This document shows positions 43,168 to 51,137 of a DNA stretch of 64,000 bases, one piece after another. The notes below the pieces were generated by a model. The model did not search any database. It was not told where the DNA came from and saw only the letters and a list, made by a program, of their open reading frames with translations. The translations under genes were made by a program, and so were the position numbers. Origin of the DNA: Arthrobacter sp. StoSoilB20 (lineage in GTDB: Bacteria > Actinomycetota > Actinomycetes > Actinomycetales > Micrococcaceae). Every line of letters begins with the position of its first letter. Position 1 is the first letter of the stretch. The stretch is from NCBI RefSeq assembly GCF_019977295.1, contig NZ_AP024651.1, positions 3,410,001 to 3,474,000 of the forward strand, written 5' to 3'.

Positions 43168-44136
43168 TTGAACAGCGATACCCCCGTGGCGGATCAGACT
43201 GACCACCCCGGCGAGCCGGTGGCTGTTGTCGCAGCCGGCGCTATTCCGTGGCGGCTCAACAAGGGTGCCCTTGAGGTACTCCTCATCCACCGGCCGCGGT
43301 ATGACGATTGGTCCTGGCCGAAAGGAAAGCTCGACGCCGGCGAAACGGTTCCTGAGTGCGCTGCCCGTGAAGTGTGGGAAGAGATAGGTCTCCAGGCACC
43401 GCTGGGCATCCCCCTTCCCGCAATCCATTACCACGTCTCTGCCGGTTTGAAGATTGTCCGGTATTGGGCTGTCCGGGTCAACGGAGCCCAGCTCAGGCCG
43501 GACGGCAAGGAAGTGGACAGCGTCATGTGGTGCAGTCCCGACAGGGCGGCCTCGTTCCTGAGCAACCCAACGGATGTGGAGCCGCTCGAGTACCTGGAGA
43601 AGGCGCACGTCCGGGGCGAACTGGACACATGGCCGCTGGTGCTGATCCGTCACGCCAAGGCAAAACCGCGGTCTTCCTGGACCAAAGCCGAGGGCGACCG
43701 TCCGTTGGCAGCGACGGGCCAGCGGCAGGCAGTTGCCGTTCAACGTCTCCTGGGCGTGTGGAAACCGCAGCGCGTGGTCACCAGCCCCTGGGCGCGCTGC
43801 GTTGCCACCATCGCCCCCTATGCCAAGGCCAGTGGGGCAAAGGTCAAACTGGTGGAAGCCTTGACCGAACACAGCCACCAGCGCTCCCCCAAGAAGACGG
43901 CGGCAGCGGTGGAGGCCCTGTTCGACAAACAGGTTCCGATCGCCGTCTGCACACACCGCCCTGCGCTTCCCACTGCCCTGAAACAGCTGGGACAACATAT
44001 GTCGCAGGGCCTGAAAGCCCTGCTACCGGCATCGGACCCGTACCTGACGCCGGGCGAAGTGATCGTCTGTCAGGTAGCGCGTGGTTCCGGGCGGAAGATT
44101 GTTTCCGTGGAGCAGGTCAAGCCCTTCGACGACTAG
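43168..44136 (+). CDS. mutT1: MutT1-type Nudix hydrolase with histidine-phosphatase domain
   Basis: A 322-residue fusion. The Nudix domain (about 18-145) has the full box GKLDAGETVPECAAREVWEE at 53-72 plus IGL. The histidine phosphatase domain (about 155-310) carries the RH motif at R161-H162. The mycobacterial homologue MutT1 removes phosphates from 8-oxo-GTP and diadenosine polyphosphates. The start is TTG at 43168 with GAGGAAG upstream. Nine bases after ppk1, so co-transcribed; a link between polyphosphate and nucleotide sanitation is inferred. Confidence 0.93.
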   Translation: MNSDTPVADQTDHPGEPVAVVAAGAIPWRLNKGALEVLLIHRPRYDDWSWPKGKLDAGETVPECAAREVWEEIGLQAPLGIPLPAIHYHVSAGLKIVRYWAVRVNGAQLRPDGKEVDSVMWCSPDRAASFLSNPTDVEPLEYLEKAHVRGELDTWPLVLIRHAKAKPRSSWTKAEGDRPLAATGQRQAVAVQRLLGVWKPQRVVTSPWARCVATIAPYAKASGAKVKLVEALTEHSHQRSPKKTAAAVEALFDKQVPIAVCTHRPALPTALKQLGQHMSQGLKALLPASDPYLTPGEVIVCQVARGSGRKIVSVEQVKPFDD

Positions 44137-44144
44137 GCAGTAGC

Positions 44145-44183
44145 TTGACCCCCGCACTTTTGTATCAGTAGATTGATACAAAA
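44145..44183 (+). promoter_or_regulatory. promoter embedded in a GntR-type palindrome
   Basis: TTGACC (44145-44150) and TAGATT (44169-44174) are 18 bases apart. The palindrome TTTTGTATCA-N6-TGATACAAAA (44158-44167, 44174-44183) is centred on the -10 box, 18 bases before the GTG of the membrane protein. TTGTATCA-type arms fit GntR operators, and the fourth-base-overlap partner gene encodes a YtrA-type GntR regulator. Autorepression is inferred. Confidence 0.6.
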
Positions 44184-44195
44184 GATGTGGGGGTC
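44147..44195 (+). terminator. hairpin after mutT1, overlapping a promoter/operator
   Basis: Long imperfect arms (44147-44167 with 44174-44195) include an outer GACCCCC/GGGGGTC part and a perfect inner part, followed by TT. It can serve as the mutT1 terminator and also contains the operator described separately. Confidence 0.6.
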
Positions 44196-44200
44196 TTGCT

Positions 44201-45862
44201 GTGGTTGTTGTGCCAACATTGTTTTTCCTGGCGCCGGTAGTCGGCGCCATCATCGTGTACTTGTTCCTGCGCATGCAGGTCTGGTCCAAGCCCGATGCCC
44301 AATCCGTTGCCTCGCACGGATTATGGGTGGGCATCATCGGGTGGATGGCCAGCTCACTGCAGGGTGCCATGAACGCCGGGATCATGCGCGCAAATCCCAT
44401 GGGATCCAGCGCCCCCGCAACTGCGGACCAGATCGCCACGGCCCTGGGCTGGCCGATCGCTGCCTGCCTCACGGTTCATGCCTTGGGGCAGTTGAGCTAC
44501 CCGGCACCGAAAGCTCCGCGCAGATACGCTGAACTCACCGTCCGCAGGATCCGCGACTTCCTTCCCCGAAAGCTTGCTTGGACCACCGCAGCAATCTTCG
44601 CAGTCGCAGCGCTGGTCATTGCGTGGATCGGGACCCTCCCGGGCCACACGCCGGTACTGCCGACACCCCCGGGCCAGGCGCCTCCTCAGGGCGGTGCGTA
44701 TCCGGACAACGGGTACGTGGGTCAAGGCCAGGACGGCCGCATTCCCGGAGTAGAGCTGGCAGCCTGGCTCGGCGGGGCCTTGCTGGTCCTGGCATTGGGA
44801 ACCGTGCTGGTACTTTTCCTGACCGCCCGCCGCCGCCAGTTGGAAACCCTCGACGGCGACGACAACCGAACACTCCGGATCATCGCCACCAACCGGCTGC
44901 TTCGAACAGTGGCCACCATCGCGGCCGGCCTGGCTGCCATCGCCGGCAACTTCGCGGCCCAGCCCGCACCCGGAGCACTTTGGCAATCGTCGTGGTTCAA
45001 CATCCTGGGCCTGGTCAACATGGTGGTGCTCCTCATGATGTGGGGTTGGCGGGTCCCGGAATTGCCGTCGCTGCACCAAGCGGCCAAGACCACCAGCGCC
45101 GCCACCCTCCGCGCCGATCCCCGCACCCACCCCGCTGCCCGGTTGGGCATTTCCGTCGGAGCAGCCCTGGGCGTGGTGGGCGGCATCGCCCTGGCGGCCG
45201 GCTACGCACTCATCCTGTTTCCTCCGCTACCACCCGCCGCGTGGTCCTTTCCCGCCCTGACGGCCATAGTGGCCTTACTGCTCCTTGCAACCATTGCTGC
45301 GGGCGAGTTCCTGACCGCCAGGAACTACGGCACGCCCGAGGCTCCACGCCACTGGCCGCGGCAACCCGTCTCCAGGGGCCTGCTGTCCTTTGCCATAGCC
45401 AGCGCCGTGGTACTGGCACTGGCAGTTGCCTTCGCCGTTGCCGGGGAAGTGAAACCGTTCGGTCCCAAGGCCTGGCCCGCCGTCGCCCTTCTCTCCGCAG
45501 TGGTTGCCCTGGCCGGGGCCGGTGCCATCCTGACTGTGCGTCGTCGTCGTGGTATCCCCGAGGCAGGCGGTAATGCAGGACTGGACTCCGCGCTCCGTGC
45601 CATCAGCATCTACAGGATCGTGCGGACGCTGGCGGCGTATGCCCTGGCGCAGGCCGGCGTACTGCTGGTCAGTACTGGAAACGCCTGGTACGAAGTGTTC
45701 CCGCCCGCACCCAGCCCGGATCCGATCGGCCCGAGCCCCGCGGTGGGCATTGGCCTGGTCCTGATCGTCCTCGGGGCCCTGGTCGCCTTGACACCGGTGC
45801 GGCGGCTCTTCCGGACCATTCCACGGGGTCACGCGGCCAAGCAGGGAGAACACGCACAATGA
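44201..45862 (+). CDS. large multi-pass membrane protein of a GntR operon
   Basis: 553 residues with about twelve to thirteen hydrophobic segments. A proline/glycine-rich extracytoplasmic-looking loop lies at about 148-180, and a short Arg-rich loop follows (TARRRQLE). No ABC ATPase or catalytic motif is seen. The start is GTG at 44201; the ribosome site is weak. It overlaps the GntR gene by 4 bases (ATGA). YtrA-type regulators usually sit with membrane or ABC genes that respond to cell-wall stress, so it is probably the target of that regulator. Function unknown. Confidence 0.85.
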   Translation: MVVVPTLFFLAPVVGAIIVYLFLRMQVWSKPDAQSVASHGLWVGIIGWMASSLQGAMNAGIMRANPMGSSAPATADQIATALGWPIAACLTVHALGQLSYPAPKAPRRYAELTVRRIRDFLPRKLAWTTAAIFAVAALVIAWIGTLPGHTPVLPTPPGQAPPQGGAYPDNGYVGQGQDGRIPGVELAAWLGGALLVLALGTVLVLFLTARRRQLETLDGDDNRTLRIIATNRLLRTVATIAAGLAAIAGNFAAQPAPGALWQSSWFNILGLVNMVVLLMMWGWRVPELPSLHQAAKTTSAATLRADPRTHPAARLGISVGAALGVVGGIALAAGYALILFPPLPPAAWSFPALTAIVALLLLATIAAGEFLTARNYGTPEAPRHWPRQPVSRGLLSFAIASAVVLALAVAFAVAGEVKPFGPKAWPAVALLSAVVALAGAGAILTVRRRRGIPEAGGNAGLDSALRAISIYRIVRTLAAYALAQAGVLLVSTGNAWYEVFPPAPSPDPIGPSPAVGIGLVLIVLGALVALTPVRRLFRTIPRGHAAKQGEHAQ

Positions 45863-46251
45863 CGGCCGGGATCACTGTGGACCTCTCCGATCCTGTTCCG
45901 CCGTACGAACAGATCCGCCGGCAACTCAGTTCCCTCATAGCAGTGGGCATCCTTGAACCGGGGAGCCGCTTGCCCACGGTGCGCAGCCTGGCCGCTGACC
46001 TCGGCATCGCAGCGGGAACCGTGGCGCGCGCCTATAAGGAGCTGGAGCAGGGCGGACTGATTGAATCACGACGCCGGAACGGGACTGTCGTCGTCGGCCC
46101 GCCTCCCGCGCCCCACGGGACTGTCCGTTCGGACGCTGCGGTGATGGCCGCCGTCGACGGCTTGATCCGGACGGCCAGGGGTGCCGGCATTGGTGACGAC
46201 ACTCTCATAGATCTGGTTCGAGGCAGGCTGACCAGTAAGCTGGACTCGTGA
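45859..46251 (+). CDS. GntR-family regulator, YtrA type
   Basis: 130 residues: the GntR winged helix (about 10-80; [47 protein letters not shown] in parts) plus a short helical tail and no effector-binding domain, which defines the YtrA subfamily. It overlaps the membrane-protein gene (ATGA) and thyA (GTGA). The likely operator is the palindrome at 44158-44183. Its being sandwiched between a membrane protein and thyA is unusual. Confidence 0.93.
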   Translation: MTAGITVDLSDPVPPYEQIRRQLSSLIAVGILEPGSRLPTVRSLAADLGIAAGTVARAYKELEQGGLIESRRRNGTVVVGPPPAPHGTVRSDAAVMAAVDGLIRTARGAGIGDDTLIDLVRGRLTSKLDS

Positions 46252-47051
46252 GCATCCCCACCCCTTATGAAGACCTCCTGCGCGACGTCATGGCCAACGG
46301 CACGCACAAGTCGGACCGCACCGGAACCGGAACCCGCAGCGTCTTCGGCCGCCAGTTGAGGTTCGATCTTGCCGGGAGCTTCCCGCTGATCACCACCAAG
46401 CGGGTCCATTTCAAGTCCGTGGCGGTAGAGCTCCTGTGGTTCCTGCGCGGCGACTCGAACGTGAAGTGGATGCAGGACCAAGGCGTCTCCATCTGGGACG
46501 AATGGGCGGACGCCGACGGCGAGCTCGGCCCGGTATACGGCGTCCAATGGCGCAGCTGGCCAACCCCCGACGGCGGGCACATCGACCAGATCTCCGAGCT
46601 CATGGCCAACCTGGCCGCCAACCCGGATTCGCGCCGGCACATCGTGTCCGCATGGAACGTCTCCGAGCTCAAGGACATGGCGTTGCCTCCGTGCCACGCG
46701 TTCTTCCAGTTCTACGTCGCAGACGGGAAACTGTCCTGCCAGCTGTACCAACGCTCCGCCGACACGTTCCTGGGCGTTCCCTTCAACATTGCCTCCTACG
46801 CACTGCTGACCCGGATGGTGGCGCAGCAACTGGACCTGGAGCCGGGCGAATTCGTCTGGACCGGCGGAGACGTCCACGTCTACGACAACCACGTGGACCA
46901 GGTTGCCGAGCAGCTCGGCCGTGAGCCTTACGAGTACCCGCAACTGAAGATCCTCCGGAAGCCGGACTCCATCTTCGACTACACCCTGGACGACTTCGAG
47001 GTTGTGGACTACCGCCACCACCCCACCATCAAGGCCCCGATCGCCGTATGA
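46248..47051 (+). CDS. thyA: thymidylate synthase
   Basis: Makes dTMP from dUMP with methylene-tetrahydrofolate. 267 residues, normal for ThyA. The nucleophile is C149 ([11 protein letters not shown]), with RTGTGT near 24-29, [10 protein letters not shown], and the dUMP-binding [20 protein letters not shown] in parts. The start is GTG at 46248, sharing GTGA with the GntR stop; the stop overlaps folA (ATGA). This chain of overlaps implies that dTMP synthesis is translated from the GntR operon mRNA. Confidence 0.98.
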   Translation: MSIPTPYEDLLRDVMANGTHKSDRTGTGTRSVFGRQLRFDLAGSFPLITTKRVHFKSVAVELLWFLRGDSNVKWMQDQGVSIWDEWADADGELGPVYGVQWRSWPTPDGGHIDQISELMANLAANPDSRRHIVSAWNVSELKDMALPPCHAFFQFYVADGKLSCQLYQRSADTFLGVPFNIASYALLTRMVAQQLDLEPGEFVWTGGDVHVYDNHVDQVAEQLGREPYEYPQLKILRKPDSIFDYTLDDFEVVDYRHHPTIKAPIAV

Positions 47052-47665
47052 GCACGACTTCCCCCGGGACTCCCTCCCAGCTTCCCGGCGTCATCTTCAC
47101 CCAGGAGACCGCCGCGCGCATGACGGGCATCGGCATGGTGTGGGCGCAGACAAAGTCCGGCGTGATCGGCAAGGACGGCTCCATGCCGTGGCACCTCCCC
47201 GAGGACCTCAAGCACTTCAGCCAACTCACCACCGGCCACCCCGTCATCATGGGCCGCAAGACGTGGCTGTCCTTCCCGGAAAAGTACCGTCCCCTCCCGG
47301 GCCGGACCAATATTGTGGTGACCCGCAACGCAGACTGGGCGTCCACGCCCGAGGCCCAGGGCGCCGTCGTGGTTTCATCACTGGACGCGGCCCTCCTGGA
47401 GTCGCAGTTCGCGCCCGGTGGCCAAAAAGTCTGGATCATCGGCGGCGGCGAAATCTTTGGACAATCCATGGAGATAGCAAACCTGGCCGTCATCACCATC
47501 ATCGACGCCGATCCGGAGGGCGACACCTTCGCTCCCGAACTCGGCGATGATTGGACCTTCGACGCCGTAGCCCCGTCCGAGGGCTGGCTCACCGCCAAGA
47601 ACGGCACCAACTACCGGTTCACTACGTGGCGCCGAAACGCAACCCAGGAAAGCCAAGAGAGCTGA
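47048..47665 (+). CDS. folA: dihydrofolate reductase
   Basis: Regenerates tetrahydrofolate for ThyA; trimethoprim target. At 205 residues it exceeds the usual 160, because of an N-terminal extension of about 25 residues before [17 protein letters not shown]. The [12 protein letters not shown] segment with the catalytic acidic residue, the IMGRKTW and the GGGEIF motifs are present. An in-frame later ATG at residue 25 could also be used. The ATG at 47048 overlaps the thyA stop. Confidence 0.97.
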   Translation: MSTTSPGTPSQLPGVIFTQETAARMTGIGMVWAQTKSGVIGKDGSMPWHLPEDLKHFSQLTTGHPVIMGRKTWLSFPEKYRPLPGRTNIVVTRNADWASTPEAQGAVVVSSLDAALLESQFAPGGQKVWIIGGGEIFGQSMEIANLAVITIIDADPEGDTFAPELGDDWTFDAVAPSEGWLTAKNGTNYRFTTWRRNATQESQES

Positions 47666-47667
47666 GC

Positions 47668-47892
47668 ATGCTGAAGAAACCCGAAACCCTGTTTGTGCTG
47701 GGCTATATGCTGCTGCCGCTCTTCGCCCTGATCTCCGCCATTGTGGGACTGACCATGATCCTGGGCGGCAACAAGATCGCCGGAATCATCGTGCTGATCG
47801 TTGTCACGCAGGTATTTACGTTCAGTGCCTTCTTCGCCGTGCGCAAGCGCAAAGCCCTCTTGCTTGAAGAGCACGACGCCGGCGCCCTCTAA
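47668..47892 (+). CDS. small two-span membrane protein
   Basis: 74 residues from the ATG at 47668, two bases after folA, with GAGAG-type ribosome site in the folA end. Two membrane spans (about 9-33 and 37-58) and a charged tail (VRKRKALLLEEHD). The frame is open upstream within folA but that part is a shadow. No family recognised; co-transcribed with thyA-folA. Confidence 0.85.
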   Translation: MLKKPETLFVLGYMLLPLFALISAIVGLTMILGGNKIAGIIVLIVVTQVFTFSAFFAVRKRKALLLEEHDAGAL

Positions 47893-47997
47893 GAAGCGCT
47901 GAAGCCGCGGCCGGCTGCCGCGCGGCACCTGGGAACTCGTGGTGCCCGCCCGTTGCGTGCGTGACGTAATCAACAGCGGCGGTTTGCTCCGAAAGTC

Positions 47998-48003
47998 TAG
48001 ACT
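47998..48003 (+). promoter_or_regulatory. leaderless-type -10 box of asd
   Basis: TAGACT, then 6 bases, then the asd ATG. Neither a -35 nor a ribosome site is evident. Confidence 0.6.
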
Positions 48004-48009
48004 TGTTCA

Positions 48010-49164
48010 ATGACTACAGCAGCTAATCCGTCCGTTGGACTGGTCGGTTGGCGTGGCATGGTCGGCTCCGTCCTGATGCAGCGCATGCAGGAAGAGAACG
48101 ACTTCGCCAACATCAACCCGGTATTTTTCTCCACCTCGAACGCGGGAGGTGCGGCCCCGTCCTTCCTGGACTCTGCCGCCGGCGACCCCGGCAAGCTCGA
48201 GGACGCGTTCGATATTGAGACCCTGGCCAAGCTGCCGATCATTGTCACCGCCCAGGGCGGCGACTACACCAAGCAGGTCCACAGCGAACTTCGCAGCCGT
48301 GGCTGGGACGGCCTCTGGATCGACGCCGCTTCCACCCTGCGCATGAACGATGACTCGATCATCGTCCTGGACCCCATCAACCGCGATGTCATCGACGCCG
48401 GCCTGTCCGGGGGCGTGAAGGACTTCATCGGCGGCAACTGCACGGTTTCCTGCATGCTGATGGGCCTCGGTGGCCTGTTCAAGAACAACCTGGTGGAGTG
48501 GGGAACCTCCATGACGTACCAGGCTGCCTCCGGTGGCGGAGCCCGTCACATGCGTGAACTCCTGAACCAGTTCGGCACCCTCAACAACGAGGTCAGCAGC
48601 GAACTGCAGGATCCGGCGTCGGCGATCCTTGAAATCGACCACAAGGTCCTCGCTGCACAGCGCACCGGCGTTGACGCCACCCAGTTCGGCGTGCCGCTGG
48701 CCGGCTCACTGATCCCTTGGATCGATGCCGACCTCGGCAACGGCCAGTCCAAGGAAGAGTGGAAAGCCGGCGTCGAAACCAACAAGATTCTCGGCACCGG
48801 CAACGGAACGGCCGGCAAGGACCACATCGCCATGGACGGACTCTGCGTCCGGATCGGCGCCATGCGTTCGCACTCCCAGGCCCTGACGCTCAAGCTGCGC
48901 GAAGACCTGTCCGTGACCGAAATCGAGAACCTCCTGGCCAAGGACAACGAGTGGGCCAAGGTTGTTCCCAACACCAAGGAAGCCTCCATGGCGGACCTGA
49001 CCCCCGTGGCAGCCTCCGGAACCCTGGACATCCCCGTGGGCCGTATCCGCAAGCTCGAAATGGGCCCGGAGTACATCAGCGCCTTCACAGTTGGCGACCA
49101 GCTCCTGTGGGGTGCAGCCGAGCCGCTGCGCCGCATGCTCAACATCGCCACGGGCAAGCTCTAG
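48010..49164 (+). CDS. asd: aspartate-semialdehyde dehydrogenase, E. coli type
   Basis: Reduces aspartyl phosphate to the semialdehyde for lysine, threonine, methionine and diaminopimelate. 384 residues. The sequence ([29 protein letters not shown]) is close to the gammaproteobacterial enzyme rather than the shorter form common in many Gram-positives. The catalytic cysteine is C144 in GGNCTVS, and the later [11 protein letters not shown] has the active histidine. No aspartokinase gene is adjacent. The mRNA is probably leaderless. Confidence 0.96.
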   Translation: MTTAANPSVGLVGWRGMVGSVLMQRMQEENDFANINPVFFSTSNAGGAAPSFLDSAAGDPGKLEDAFDIETLAKLPIIVTAQGGDYTKQVHSELRSRGWDGLWIDAASTLRMNDDSIIVLDPINRDVIDAGLSGGVKDFIGGNCTVSCMLMGLGGLFKNNLVEWGTSMTYQAASGGGARHMRELLNQFGTLNNEVSSELQDPASAILEIDHKVLAAQRTGVDATQFGVPLAGSLIPWIDADLGNGQSKEEWKAGVETNKILGTGNGTAGKDHIAMDGLCVRIGAMRSHSQALTLKLREDLSVTEIENLLAKDNEWAKVVPNTKEASMADLTPVAASGTLDIPVGRIRKLEMGPEYISAFTVGDQLLWGAAEPLRRMLNIATGKL

Positions 49165-49184
49165 GCTGCTCCAACCCGCTGCTG

Positions 49185-49224
49185 ACCCGCTGTTCCGTTG
49201 CTTCACGGCCTCGGAACAGCGGGT
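49185..49224 (+). terminator. asd terminator
   Basis: A 13-bp stem (49185-49197 with 49212-49224), 14-nt loop and a TTTT tract, 20 bases after asd. Confidence 0.85.
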
Positions 49225-49264
49225 TTTCGCGTTGTCGGTGTATTTATGGCCCCCGGTTGCCTGT

Positions 49265-50395
49265 TCAGCCGGCCATGAATTTCACGTACGCCCTGCCCTG
49301 GGCTTGGAAGGAGCGCTCAGCGGCAGCCCCCAATTGCCCGGCGAACGGCTCGGGTGCGACGCCCACTGACTTGCCGCTCATGGTCCTGACCCAAGTTCCC
49401 ACCACTTCTCCGCCGGATACGATGATGCGTTTGAAAACGCCGTTCCTGCCAGGCACCACCTGCCCGGCATGCTCGGGAGCCAGCACCAGGCTCCGGTCCT
49501 GGTAGCCGAGCAGGTACTCATCGAAGCCAGGAAGTGCCAGCAGCGAGCGCGACCCTGGGACGCCGTCGTCGAGCATCGCAGCAGTCTCCGGCGACACCCA
49601 ATAACTGCTGCCGCCCAACGGCACCTCAACCAGCCGGCCATGCAGGGTCTTCAGGGCCGCCCGCGCCTCAAGAAGCGGGACCTGGCTCCACCACGAGAAG
49701 TCCTTGATGGTCGCCGGTCCGTGGCTCCTGACGTAGCGGAACAACAATTCTGCTATGCCTTCCTCGCGGCCAAGCTCCCTGGATTCGGGGATCCAGTCCT
49801 CAAACGGCACAAACAGCTGCTGCAAGCCTGCCTTCCCGCTGGCCGCAGCCATGGGCCCCTGAACCAGCCACGCACGCTGGCACAGACTCCCCAGCAAGTG
49901 GATCCCCCGCTGCGCTTTGGTGGCCTGGCCTGCTTCCTCAAAGGCCTGGAACAACTGCTCACGGCTCGCTCCGGGCGCACCCCCGGCCTTCAGGGACTCC
50001 GCTGTCTTGAAGGCGATGTCCCGGCAATGGCTGATGTCGTCCGGCGTGATGCCCAGTTCACGATGCCTGCCGGCCACCACGGACATGAGCCGGTCACTGG
50101 TGATGCCCAGGATCCAGCGGAGATCCTCAGGGGCCAGGAGGTGAAGGGTACCCCGCATGGGCCAGGAACGGACCACGCTCCCGGCGTCGAGTGCGGCCCG
50201 GACATCCGAGGCATGGGTGCCGGGAACCCGCTGCCCGACAGCCCACAGCGCATGGCCCAGGTCCTGGGCCTGCATGGCGGTCATCCAACGAACGGCGTCG
50301 GCAACCGAGGGGAAGCCACCACCCAGCAGGCCTTGGCTGACGAGCCGCAAACGGCCCATCACACGGGGACTGGGACTTTTGAGGGCTGCAGGCAT
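49265..50395 (-). CDS. winged-helix DNA glycosylase-like protein (AlkZ/HTH_42)
   Basis: 376 residues of the HTH_42 (AlkZ/YcaQ) family, whose studied members unhook interstrand DNA crosslinks. The Q-x-Q/D catalytic-type motif is seen in MTAMQAQDLGHALWAVGQR, and the C-terminal GFDEYLLGYQDR is typical. The N-terminal WPMRGTLHLL is also conserved. Repair activity is inferred from family. TAGGAT lies 5 bases before the ATG, suggesting a leaderless mRNA. Confidence 0.88.
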   Translation of the reverse strand: MPAALKSPSPRVMGRLRLVSQGLLGGGFPSVADAVRWMTAMQAQDLGHALWAVGQRVPGTHASDVRAALDAGSVVRSWPMRGTLHLLAPEDLRWILGITSDRLMSVVAGRHRELGITPDDISHCRDIAFKTAESLKAGGAPGASREQLFQAFEEAGQATKAQRGIHLLGSLCQRAWLVQGPMAAASGKAGLQQLFVPFEDWIPESRELGREEGIAELLFRYVRSHGPATIKDFSWWSQVPLLEARAALKTLHGRLVEVPLGGSSYWVSPETAAMLDDGVPGSRSLLALPGFDEYLLGYQDRSLVLAPEHAGQVVPGRNGVFKRIIVSGGEVVGTWVRTMSGKSVGVAPEPFAGQLGAAAERSFQAQGRAYVKFMAG

Positions 50396-50400
50396 GCTTC

Positions 50401-50406
50401 ATCCTA
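50401..50406 (-). promoter_or_regulatory. leaderless-type -10 box
   Basis: On the minus strand TAGGAT, then 5 bases, then the ATG at 50395 of the AlkZ-like gene. Confidence 0.45.
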
Positions 50407-50468
50407 AAAGGGCAGGCATGCACAGGGAACCTTGCCGCGCCTCCCAGCCCCTACCCAGCAGCGGATCC

Positions 50469-50474
50469 TAGGAT
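50469..50474 (+). promoter_or_regulatory. leaderless-type -10 box
   Basis: TAGGAT, then 6 bases, then the ATG at 50481. It lies 62 bases from the divergent TAGGAT of the AlkZ-like gene. Confidence 0.55.
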
Positions 50475-50480
50475 GGATTC

Positions 50481-50960
50481 ATGCTTTTCGGAGATCTTGC
50501 CCCGTTTGTGCGGCCGATGAGCCGGTGGTTGGCTACCGCCGGCTGGTTCTGCACGCTCGCGGGGCTTGGTGCGGGCCTGGTGGTCGCGGTGGGAACGGGC
50601 GTCAGCCTTTCCCCCTCGATGCAGGCCATCCAGACAGTCAGCCTCGTAGCAACCGCGGCAGCTGCCCTGCTCATCGGCACCGCAGCGATCTGCCAACCCG
50701 TCTCCGACCGCGACGACGACGCCCCCGAGCCGTGGTTCTACCCAACCGCCGCCGCCCAGGTCCGCAGCTTCCTGCTGGGAGCCATTGTCATGCTCCTGGG
50801 CCTGGTGGGTTTCGCAGCCGCCGGCCTGTTCATGCCCAGTGGACCATCGCCGCAAAGTATCGCGTTCAGCCAGATCTTCTTGCTGGGCTCCGTCAGTTGC
50901 GGCCTCACGTTCCTGTTGCTCAACAAGATCCTGCCGATCGCCGAGCGGCGGACGCGCTAG
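50481..50960 (+). CDS. four-span membrane protein of unknown function
   Basis: 159 residues with four hydrophobic segments (about 15-38, 46-68, 93-115, 128-150) and a conserved-looking acidic loop (SDRDDDAPEPWFYP). No family motif is recognised. It is divergent from the AlkZ-like gene and followed by the 17-bp tandem repeat. Confidence 0.8.
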   Translation: MLFGDLAPFVRPMSRWLATAGWFCTLAGLGAGLVVAVGTGVSLSPSMQAIQTVSLVATAAAALLIGTAAICQPVSDRDDDAPEPWFYPTAAAQVRSFLLGAIVMLLGLVGFAAAGLFMPSGPSPQSIAFSQIFLLGSVSCGLTFLLLNKILPIAERRTR

Positions 50961-50992
50961 GGTCGCCGGCGTCGCGCACTTGGCCGCGCTGC

Positions 50993-51077
50993 GGCGTGCG
51001 CCGAGGGGCGGCGTGCGCCGAGGGGCGGCGTGCGCCGAGGGGCGGCGTGCGCCGAGGGGCGGCGTGCGGCGAGGGGC
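50993..51077. repeat. 17-bp tandem repeat, five copies
   Basis: GGCGTGCGCCGAGGGGC is repeated at 50993, 51010, 51027 and 51044, with a one-base variant at 51061. It lies between converging genes (membrane protein + and murB -). The core CGCCGAGGGGC recurs in inverse orientation at 54851-54915. Confidence 0.97.
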
Positions 51078-51128
51078 GGGATCTCAACCGAAAAATCGCC
51101 TTATTCCCCCGAGATCCAACCCCTCGCG
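51069..51128 (-). terminator. interrupted hairpin after murB
   Basis: CGAGGGG-CG-GGATCTC (within the last 17-bp repeat, to 51085) pairs with GAGATCC-AA-CCCCTCG (51110-51125) around a roughly 24-base loop. It may act as a terminator for murB on the minus strand; no clear T-run. Confidence 0.45.
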
Positions 51129-51137
51129 GGCGGCGCT

